A DNA stretch of 64,000 nucleotides from assembly GCA_963281155.1 (NCBI GenBank), contig CAUJLY010000002.1, forward strand, positions 2,976,001 to 3,040,000, read 5' to 3'. The notes below the pieces were generated by a model. That model saw only the letters and a list, made by a program, of their open reading frames with translations, had not been told where the DNA came from and ran no database searches. The stretch comes from Rhabditophanes sp. KR3021 (lineage: Eukaryota; Nematoda; Chromadorea; Rhabditida; Alloionematidae). This document shows positions 54,501 through 64,000 of the stretch, piece after piece. The translations under genes were made by a program, and so were the position numbers. Position 1 is the first letter of the stretch. Every line of letters begins with the position of its first letter.

Positions 54501-57171
54501 GTTCCGGCAGTCCACTCACGCAGTAGTAGCAATCTTCAAAATTGTTATTATTATTTTAATAAAATCAAGAATTGTTTACCTCCCAGGATCTTTATGCGCA
54601 TGCAGTGGTTCTGATGTGCTATTTCGTCGAATCTGAATGAAAAAATATTATTTATTCATTAATTTTAAATTATTTGCTTTTTGTTTATTTACCTTGCAAA
54701 TAATTCATTTAAAGTTCTAACTAAATCCTCTGCTGAACATTCTGAAGCCAAATTTGTGAAACCACAAATATCCGCAAATAAGATCTGCAAAATATATTTT
54801 ATACTTATTAAAATCAACATACACTTATGTTTTCATGCTTTCTGATATAGATCTTGTGAAACATTTTGTCAGTTTGATCACTTTCGTTGAAATCTTTCTT
54901 CATTTCATGAGCTATATGTTTTGGGATGACCTTCAGTGATATTTTATTAAAATAGGTGTTTAAATGTGTTTTTTGAATAAATTTTTGGTCAAATTATATA
55001 CATACCAACCTTTGCTGTAAGGCTTTTTAAATTTAAATATCAGCTAAAACTACTTAATGTCACTACAATAATGTGAATTGTACGTAAAGATTTAAGATCT
55101 TTCGCCGTGTTTGAAGACTTTGCCTTTCAACATGTTTAAAACCCTTCTCTTAGGAATAATTAATTAGAGCTGACTCATCAACTTTTGATTACTTAATATT
55201 CAAATTTAATGCCTTCACAAGCTCTTCTAATAATTTACCCATTCATTTTCTTTATACTCTTAGTAGATATTTAATGCCACGTTTTGTTTTAGGTCCTAAA
55301 CGACTTTAAACAAACTGTATTAGATCGTCTTCTTGCCAATTCGTATCTCCTTTTAACACAGTCACTAAGTAATTGCCTTACACACACTTAAATTATTTTA
55401 CTTATTGTTTAATATTCTCTTGCAATAACTTTTAATTATTTTTAGTACCAAGATCTTCTCAATTGGAGTTTATTAATTTAAGATGGCAAAAAAAGAAGGC
55501 ATCAAGAGAGTGGCTACAGAGATTACCCGTATGATGAAAAATGCCAGTATCAAAGAGGTTAGCCAAGAAAGTTTTCCAAGGTTGAAGGTGGTTTCCTTTT
55601 GTCAAGATGTAATGCAGATTTGCACCAAGAACCACTGCTGTCAACAAAGCCTACATATATTTTTCTGGATCCAGAGCTACTGGAAAAGTGTTGACTGAAG
55701 ACAACGTATCTGATGACTTTGACTTGCTTGAGAAATCAATCTTTTACGTGCGAATCTGAAAAAGATGATAGACTAGATTCGCACTATTACAAATTCAAAT
55801 CTCAGTTGGAAGGAAACGATCTATTCGATAGGAAGGAAATGAGAATGCCGAAATCATCAAGGCTGGATTTGAAATGATTGTCGTTATGGTGCCTGTCAGT
55901 TCTAAAGTAATTACTGAGAACCTCGAGTTCATTCTCATGGAACGTTACAAGTGGCGAATCACGAACTGTAATCATGACAAGTGTTCTATGAAACAAACCT
56001 GCCTCCTCAATTCAATCAACGCCTGTGCAATTGTTGATACCAAATTTTAAATTATTATCTTTTATAGTTTTTTAATTGACTATTTTTTATAAACTTTTTT
56101 AACTTCGTTCCATAAATTACCTAAAATAACAAAAAATTAGTTAAGGTCATTAAAGAGATCGTCACCGAAAGTAAAATATTTTCTTGTTTTTCATTTTCTT
56201 GAACTAGTGCCATCCTCGACTCAACACATTTTCTAGTTTCTCTAAATGTTTTTCTTTGCACAAGCTCGATCGGATAATAAACAAATATTCCGATGATATT
56301 CATAGCAAGAAGCAGAAGGAATTCAGCTATCAAGCTTCGTAGATCTGTAAAGTGCAGGTAATGTGTTACAACAGTAATTATTGTCAACACAGAGGCAGCC
56401 AATATTGAAGGTCTTAATTGAAGTGGTAGTAGTGTATAACAAATAAATAGAAGTAATAATGACATGCAGGAATGCAACAAGATCGGTATTGTTCCAAGCA
56501 AAATTGAACTGGTTGCCACTATCAGAATTGAGATCACAACGGCATTCGACTTCGTAAGACAACATGACACAAATAATATCAGTGATATTGTACTCAAAAT
56601 TATAAACTTGATCCAATCGTTGTTAATAAAATGTAAAGTCAGGCCAAAGAAGCATAACGTCAAAACACAAGTGAGAGCTGGCTAAAAGCAAAATAAATTT
56701 TATGATATTCATAAATCATTTATGTTTTAAACTGAGATGTAATAGATCATTTTTGACTTTTTGAATCATCAACTACTTCACCTTTAATCATCAATTTTTT
56801 TCAACCTTAATCAACTATTTTTTTATCGAATTCCAGTGTTCCGTTAATTCGTGACTGCTATTATACGCTTTAAATATGCAATTCATTGTAAACAATGTTT
56901 AAAAATAACCATTAATCTCCAAATATAATTTTTAATTTCCAAATTGAATGCAAAAAACAATTTTAAAAACATGATTTACCTTAAGCCTTCCTCCGTTCAT
57001 ATGGTTAAAGTATTCAGGATACAAATTATCGTGATGACACAACTGAAATGCTAATGACTCCGATTCTACGTCTGCATCTATAGTATCCAAAATTTGAGAA
57101 TCTGTGATTCCCGACCTATTCCAATTGTTTTGTAATGGTTCCAAGACAGACGAGTCCTTAGGAAAACCCAT
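51600..57171 (-). CDS. Transmembrane adenylyl cyclase
   Basis: Twelve exons (56980-57171, 56166-56681, 54823-54930, 54693-54784, 54580-54632, 54385-54533, 54289-54341, 53900-54221, 53398-53670, 52757-53348, 51860-52337, 51600-51753) join in frame to 993 residues. The N-terminal tail and first membrane cluster (about 65-215) precede C1: [20 protein letters not shown] and [12 protein letters not shown] with the two metal Asp, and [11 protein letters not shown]. The second membrane cluster (about 520-690) precedes C2: [25 protein letters not shown] and [18 protein letters not shown]. The Lys and Asp in C2 fix ATP rather than GTP. It converts ATP to cAMP at the plasma membrane, usually under G-protein control. 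The introns between exons 2/3 and 10/11 carry antisense GIY-YIG relics. Confidence 0.95.
52340..52711 (+). pseudogene. GIY-YIG endonuclease 3' half (copy 4) forming almost a whole cyclase intron
   Basis: Cyclase intron 52338-52756 (419 nt) is nearly filled by one plus-strand open frame, 52370-52711, the best preserved relic. It reads [19 protein letters not shown] (YIG strand end and R/H cluster), a variable loop, [18 protein letters not shown] (catalytic Glu helix), NCGYGKC, then a C-terminal block ending in [12 protein letters not shown]. The N-terminal GIY strand and the start are absent; the only late ATG is 52472. TTTTAATAAAT follows the stop, close to the host donor. The 52472 ATG alone would make a 79-residue fragment. 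Confidence 0.65.
55441..56049 (+). pseudogene. GIY-YIG endonuclease relic (copy 5), antisense in cyclase intron
   Basis: Lies in cyclase intron 54931-56165 (1235 nt). The open frame 55483-55698 starts [16 protein letters not shown]. In a second frame, KAYIYF near 55650 is the GIY strand and SIFYV near 55738 the YIG strand; shifting again, [20 protein letters not shown] supplies the R/H helix, then [39 protein letters not shown] (catalytic Glu helix and TN), and SINACAIVD before a TAA at 56049. This is the longest copy and shows the domain order most completely, but with several stops and frameshifts. Confidence 0.65.
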
Positions 57172-59140
57172 GTCTGCGCTCTTTAATAATATATTAGTTG
57201 TTGACGAATTAGTGAATTATTTATTAATTTTAAAGCAAATATTTTTAGGTGTGATATGCTATTGAAAAAATGAAATATTAGCTGTTTAAGAAAGGAGGAA
57301 GTTGGGGTTAGTAGATAAAAAATATTAAGTCTCAATGATAAGCGTAAAAAAATAGAATATCAATAAGAAAAGGCACTGATATACAAAAAAAACAAAAAAG
57401 AGTAAATTTAAAAGGCAGGATTGGATTTTTAGATAATAAAAACATATTCATTTTGATAATAATAAAATAAAATACGGAAGGATGATTAGACTTTAAATGT
57501 GAGTTTGTTTACAGTTAAAAATAATTTTCCGCATAGAATATCATGCAATAAAAAAGATGAGTGGGACAATTATTAATTGTATATTTCACTAATTATACTT
57601 AAGAGTATAATGGATATTTATTGGTTGAAAGTCTTTGCCAAAGTTAATTAGTTAATTAAAAATACATTAATAGGTAAAATGATGAGTAAAAGTTGATATG
57701 AAATAAATATCAAAAAGAAACTACATTTTAAAGTATGTATTCAGTCAAAATTGTTCAAAGTATTATATTAATCACTTAAACTTATTATTAGAGCTAGCGG
57801 AAGACGTCGCCACTCAAACACTGATGCTATAGCATATTCTTTTTTGCAAATGCCATCAAATACATTTTAAAGGGTGACATTTTTGAAGGCCAATATTATT
57901 CCATCTTCAAGCATAATTGAAGTGAGGTAATGGGGAACGGTGTGTGATTTAATATAGTGTCTTCACAGACAGCCACGGCCTTTATTACCAATAGCAAAAA
58001 TCAGTTTAACCACAACTATTCAATGAAAACATTCATGTGCCATCAACAAAATATGTTACTTTTTTGTTTTATCTTTACTTTATAATAAGGGCGAAACAAA
58101 TTTAATATTTAATATGAAACATGTGGTTGGGTGTGAGAAGTAGAAAAACGATTTTGACTGAAACCAATATTTAGACAATTTTAATATTATCACAATAATA
58201 ATATGTTCGAAAGTATTTGTTTGTTAATGGGTTTGAATAAACCTTTGTAAGTTTGGTGTCATAAATGTTTGGCAAAACAGAAAAACTCAGAAAGCTTTTG
58301 TAAACGTTTCCAGTTGGTGTAAGAACAATAAGCTATTTAAGAAAAAATTGAAAGCTTAAATTTTGAAGATTGCTAAATAAATGCAAGAAATTAAAATAAG
58401 AAAGGCTGTTTACGGACCTTTTTAACTGGTATATGATTTTAGTCATGTACTGATAATATAAATAGAACTTCCGTCATGCTCAAACATTGCTTAATCTCAA
58501 TTCATAGACAAATGTGTAGTTGGAAATTTGCCTTTAAACCAACCCAATATCACTGCATTTAAAGTCACAACTTTAAAAAATAATATTATTGTGCATAAAT
58601 ACCTGGGAACGAAAGATGAGATGGTCAAATGTGTTTGGCACACGTTGGAAGGTGTAAATTGAATGAGTAAATATTAATTTTATTTTATTTAACTTTATTC
58701 CATTCTATTTTATTATGTTATGCATTACTTCACTCTGTTTAGTTATCTATAACTCAACCATCTCTCACTTAAAAACAGTTAAAATCAAATAAATGTTTAA
58801 TCTCCTTTAATTGATAACATTATTTTGAGCCTCATTACTAAAAAATTATTTGATAAGACAACATGGTGATAATATATTTTTTAGTATCACCCATAACTCT
58901 TTGAATCAAAGCTGGTATCTGGAAGAAAGATATATGTATATGGTTATAGTTTTGTAAACGCACATACACGTACATATTTAAAAATGTTGCTAATGGAAGA
59001 TGAATAGAAATAATAGAATCTGGAATGTGTGAATGCGACCATGTCTTCAAGGATTGTGTCTCGTTTTAACAGCTTTTATGGTTGAGTGTAGGGTTTTAAG
59101 ATGAAAAATAAGTACAATACATTATCGAAGGATAAGAATG
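57172..59140. other. Non-coding region upstream of the cyclase gene
   Basis: AT-rich with no coding-like frames. It presumably includes the cyclase promoter and 5' UTR. GCGCAG immediately before the cyclase ATG could be an acceptor. Confidence 0.5.
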
Positions 59141-59151
59141 TTTTGGAGGAA

Positions 59152-59228
59152 GATAATATAACAATAATACGGAAAAATTGATAATATAACAATAATACAA
59201 GATTATGTAACAATAATACAAAATTATG
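59152..59228. repeat. Short tandem repeat ATAACAATAATAC
   Basis: Three units of 21-28 nt share (A/G)TAACAATAATAC, separated by variable AT-rich spacers. Simple repeat, non-coding. Confidence 0.7.
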
Positions 59229-62200
59229 ATACCAACGGAAGTAGGATGTAAGATGAAAGATGTACCACGGATGTATATTAGAACCTATTATGATGTAAAA
59301 AACTAAGACGAACTTTTTAAATTTTGTCAATGAATGGGTGTGATTAAAAGCTTTGACTGTCAAACACTGTTCTTAAAAAGTCTGAATAACAAAATTAAAA
59401 TATAAAATTGCAGGCTAAAAAATTAGATAAATTACCAGGGATTGCCGATGAAGTTTGGTAAAGTTACAAAATAGGTTGCATAATAAATAACACTTAATGC
59501 ATTTACCCTTACAACTTTCACAAAGTATTTAAAAAAGTTTAAGCTAACATATTTCACAAAATAATACAAAAACAGCAGTATAATTTATTTTAAGCGATGT
59601 TTGAACAATATTATAGAAAAATATTTAGGAATCATATTAAAATGTCAATTCTAAATATATAAAAATATAAAATTGATCTAAGACATCGTCACTTTTTTAT
59701 TCATCGAATTGAATCTAATCAAGGAAAAAGCTTAATAAAGACAACTTTTGTAAATAAAAATCGAACCCAGAACAATTTTACTTGATACAATAAAATTTGG
59801 TATGATAACAGGTAGGTGATCTATTAATAGAAGTGTCGGTAAGGTACTTTTTCTTTTCAGAAAGAGAAATTTTGCGTTAATGTGATAGTAAAAGGACTGA
59901 TTACAATCTTAAATTAATGGTTATTTAATCATAATAACTATTTATACGCAAGCAAAAATTAAATTTCGTACATCTATTTGATTGTAAGCAGAAAAAATAA
60001 TGTACGTCACCTATTAAGGAAAATGAATCTGAAAATGTAACTTTTTAAAATGACTCTATTTAAAGAAGTCAAATGTGAAGATAAAGTTAACCAAATGACA
60101 TGAATCAAAGTTTGGTAAAAGTTTAATGCAATTAAAATGTATTTACAAGTAAAGATTTGTCAAAAAATGTTTCTATTGTTGAATGATGAATTAAAAAGAG
60201 CATCCAATTGTGGTAATTTCCTTTTTGTCAAAACTACTTAATGAATATCAACACATTTTAAAATTATTCAAATCTACAATCACAATAACTATAACTTACT
60301 CTGCGACCGGGAGTTCTTGAAGAACGAACTGAATAAAGAGACATGGAAAATGTTTAATGTAAATTAAAATTGAAAAATATTGACTTTGTAGGTGCCAAGC
60401 ATTATAATTACAAAAATCCTAGAAACAATTGAAATAACATATGTAGATGTATTGTATGTATTGGTGTTTGATGGTTTAAACGGCAAATAAAAAATAATTG
60501 GGCATTTGATATAGTTCTGAATAAAATGAATTCGTTTTTAAAAATTAAAAAACAAAGAATGAATTGATAATATTATAAAATATGATGTGGCAGGAAAATT
60601 AGCGATGCATGTGATAAACAATTTAGAGGTTTCTAATAAGAAGTATTTAGTGTATAAACAAAAAATCATTTGTATAATACGGCTTTTGAAAGTTTTTATA
60701 ATAAAAGGAATGCTGAAAGTGTTTCCATTTTTTGATATCTTGTAGCTGTTTTCACAGAAATTTAAAAAAATATACGTTGCAAATGATTGAAGGTTAAGGA
60801 AATAGGGTGTCAATGCTATTAGTAAATGTTTTGTAACGGACGAGTTCAAATATTCATGTTTAAAAGGATTTACTAATTGAGTTGCACAATTAAACTTAAT
60901 AAAGTTTAATGGTATGTAATTTATTGTTTTAGGACCAGTAAAGTTGTGAATATTCAATGGGATTGATATATGTCTTTTAACTTCGTTAAATATTCATACA
61001 GCAGTATATTTAGTTTGACATAGAATTACTTTTAAATCCCACCATGTCATCTTAATGTTTTTACTCAAGCTATAAGCATATATTTCCGGGTCGAACTTTG
61101 CCTTTGAAAATTAAAACAAAAAAGATTTGGCTAATATAGTAAATATATGGACAAAAAGTTGATAGATATAAACTCACAGTTTTGTTTTGTTGAAAGTCAA
61201 AAAGAAATATTTAATATTGTTAACTGTGATATATAAATCTACTTATCACACATGAAAACATTAGCGAAGGATATATACACAAAATTAAATGATCATTATA
61301 AAAAATATTTTTATGTTGTTAGCTAATGGCATGGAATATACCATTTATGAGTAATTCGAAGTATCAAGAATTTAAATTACCATGTCGTCTTAAATTTTTA
61401 TGCGCATTTTTAATGATTTCTCAATCGAAATCTTTATTTGGCTGTTTTCAAAAAAATTAAAATATGCTAAACATATTTACAGTCAAATACGTATTTAATG
61501 GGCAAAAAAGGATATGAGGCTAGTTTTATCCTAATGATTTGAGGGCTAATTAGTTTGAATGTGATATTCAGGAAAGTCATTTTGAAGGGACAGTTAACAA
61601 GGTTCTAATTTATATTTTATATGTGACTTTAGGGTTGTTTTTTTGAATAAATGTATGTGTTTAAAAAGTGCGTTTTTAAAGAAAATATAAACTTCTCCTA
61701 TTAGATTCTCTTTCATTGGGATATAGAAAATGAGAAGAGATAATATATTTATTGCCTTTACCACATTTTGAGGAAAAAGATAGTGAAGTGTTACAAAAAT
61801 TAAATGTAGTAATTTGGTAATGTAGTAGTTTCATCGTACCAATTCAAAAAATATAATAGAAACCTGGTACTTGAGAAAAATACGAAAAGGAGTCATGAAT
61901 GTCATTGAAAAGGACAGATTCAGCTATCAATCAAGAAAAATACAATATGAAAAGAGAATGGAGGATGAGTCAAAGAGTTTGTTACTCCCAGATTGCAAAA
62001 GTTAATTGTACGAAAGAAATTCCAAAATTAAAACACAAAAATAGATATAAAAATGAACCAAATAAATTGTTATGTTTATGATGATGAAGCGTGTAAATAT
62101 TTAGGGGAAAGTTTAAAGAACTTCTCTAGATACACACAAACTTTGAAATTTTAAAATTCCATACCAAGTTAATTTAATTTAAATATAATTTAAGTATAAA

Positions 62201-64000
62201 TGGTATTGGTATGTAAAGAAGGGCTTTAATTGTGACGTTTCTGAAGTCGGAGCAATTTTTTCTCTCTTATCAAAGGGATTTAGTTTTTATTAAATTTATT
62301 TATAAGTGCATCAACCAAACCAATTTGAGAATGTCGTGATATTTAAAGATAAAATGATTAGGGCCTGGTGGAAGCATTGCGTTTAATGGTAATACACAAC
62401 ATATTTGATTGATTTTGATGTCTGGAAGGCTTTAAAATGATACGATTTGCGTAAACTCAAATAAATAAACTTGGAAGATTAAACAATCACAAAACTTAAT
62501 TGACAACAACTGAGAACATATCATTTTATATAAATTCGGGATTAATAAATGTTTATGGAGTATTATGTAGTTTATGAAATTGTGCCTGTTTTCATTTGCA
62601 TTAAATGAATTTTTCAACATTTTACATGTACAATCAAATATTTTATAACGAAATTAGGCTGGTTTTTAATAAACTTGTATGAAAAAAGTACTTATCCGTA
62701 ATGGTTGGGTAAATCTTAAAACAATAGCCGTTTTTGGTCTATGCTTGTTATTATTTATTTCACATCCCAAAGACAAAATAAAGTTTTGTTGCCAGTGAAG
62801 AAAGATATTAAGAAATAATTTTCGGAAATATTGACGACAGCCATGAAATTATTGGGGATAAATATGTAGACATAATTTTGAAAGAAATAAACTTACTTAC
62901 CACACTAGAAAGATATAGAAAGTAAGCCATATCTTGGGTACTACGGGTTCCATGAAAAAACAGTCCGTTTGCAGTCATTGTCTTTATAATTATATTTGCA
63001 GACAAAAAATAAAATTACCCATTTACAGGAATTTTTTGATTATAGTTTTTATTTGCTACTGTTGAAATTGATAGTAGAAAAGGCTAGTTTGAAATAAGGT
63101 AATAGAGGTGTTAAGGTAACGAAGGGGGAGTGATCATGATCAATCAGATATCAAGTTGAACAAAGAAGGTATTATTTTCACGTTTGAGTAGTTTGTTTGG
63201 AAAGGGTACGTTTTATATTAAAGATAGTCGATTTATAGGTATAAGCTTGTTTGAGTAATAAACTTTTTCATGATAAGGTGACGATTTGATTGATTAAGTA
63301 TTTGGGATTCCAACGAGGGACTATCTTTATAAGACCTCATCTTAAAGTTATTTTTAAATATCGTAAAGCATATACACATTATATTTATCCATAAAAATGC
63401 ATCAATTAAAGTTTTGTACATAGACTATTCAAATAAAACCTGTAGGTAATATTGGACAGCTACGTAAATGCAAATAAACACACATGTATATTGAAAGTGA
63501 TTAAAAAGGAGTTTTTTAATTAGCTTGTGACGCACTCCATTCTTCCCTGCCTTTCTTTGTCTTTTATTTTCAGTTTCCTCAATTACCTTACACCTTGCAC
63601 TTGGCAGAGATACTAGCGAAAATGTATTTTACAAAACTTTAAACACTGCCAAACAAAAGGCAGAAGTTATAACCCATATAAGACTCTTGAGAATTAATTT
63701 GTCATAAATTTAAAATAGAATAAACTAAAATAAAATAAAGTCTTTTTGTGCGCACCACAAGTGTACAAAATATTTATGTTGTTGCTGACTTTCATTAACT
63801 TTTTGTAAAAGATATTATTTTGTATGCAGAGTTCATTTTAAAAGGCAATAAAATAATTCGGATTGAGGAAGACAAACTTAATGGGCATCTCTTTCAAAAA
63901 TTGTATTTTATCGGAACAATAGAGTAAATGTCTGATTTGGCTAACTTATATGCCCCCATCATTTATGGAGTATGCATATAAAAAATTTGAGCATTAAGCT
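59229..64000. other. 4.8 kb of AT-rich DNA without recognisable genes
   Basis: Open frames up to about 139 codons occur, but their composition (Phe, Leu, Ile, Tyr, Asn from AT-rich codons) looks like chance. No tRNA, repeat array or domain motif was seen. It could be a long intron or UTR-side region of a gene beyond the window. Confidence 0.45.

Noticed and set aside
60538..60957. 139-codon minus-strand frame
   Set aside because: Composition (Phe, Ile, Tyr, Asn, Leu) is what random AT-rich DNA gives; no domain, signal or splice context.

Overview
ORGANISM. This is an AT-rich nuclear window from a nematode, by inference. It has many tiny introns (38-50 nt), an EGO-1-type RNA-dependent RNA polymerase, a serpentine chemoreceptor of the srg/srv type, a nematode-style UDP-glucuronosyltransferase with GATA sites in front, intron-bearing tRNA-Leu(CAA) genes, and splice-acceptor-like TTTTAG motifs 1-11 nt before several start codons, as expected for spliced-leader trans-splicing. 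I cannot name the species. || LAYOUT. 0.7-3.1 kb: a TSSK-like kinase and an F-box protein. 3.9-7.4 kb: an endonuclease relic, two inverted tRNA-Leu(CAA) genes around a GPCR gene, and a probable pogo-like transposon scrap. 7.6-24.8 kb: four tandem genes, all on the minus strand, for a paralogous family with a long low-complexity or repeat-rich N-terminal part and a C-terminal P-loop GTPase. 25.2-29.1 kb: short tandem repeats, a Ulp1-like protease relic fused to a truncated UGT copy, then an intact UGT. 29.2-36.5 kb: a BRO1/ALIX-like protein, an orphan, an ING-PHD protein and two tandem REXO4-like exonucleases. 38.4-44.1 kb: a frameshifted TRM9/ALKBH8-like methyltransferase, two small secreted paralogues, an OST-alpha-like transporter subunit and DPH7. 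44.4-57.2 kb: a full-length RdRP and a complete 12-exon membrane adenylyl cyclase. 57.2-64 kb: no gene seen. || MAIN OBSERVATION. I reconstructed 35 introns. All six that exceed 400 nt carry, on the strand opposite to the host gene, a decayed protein-coding element. Four encode GIY-YIG nuclease pieces (gene at 11.8-15.7 kb, RdRP, and two cyclase introns). One encodes an HNH-like piece (gene at 16.4-21.3 kb). One encodes a zinc-finger-like relic (RdRP). The other 29 introns are at most about 300 nt. A fifth GIY-YIG relic on the same strand lies in intergenic DNA at 3.9-4.75 kb. Two relic-bearing introns share about 55 nt next to the host 5' splice site, including an AG|GT ratchet-like junction. 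This looks like a family of antisense, intron-dwelling endonuclease elements, possibly introner-like or homing-like, in spliceosomal introns. The domain assignments rest on motif reading only and need profile searches. || HOW THE GENES RELATE. The four GTPase genes form a lineage-specific expansion with two intron architectures. The UGT and REXO4 pairs are further tandem duplications. The rest look like ordinary single housekeeping or signalling genes.
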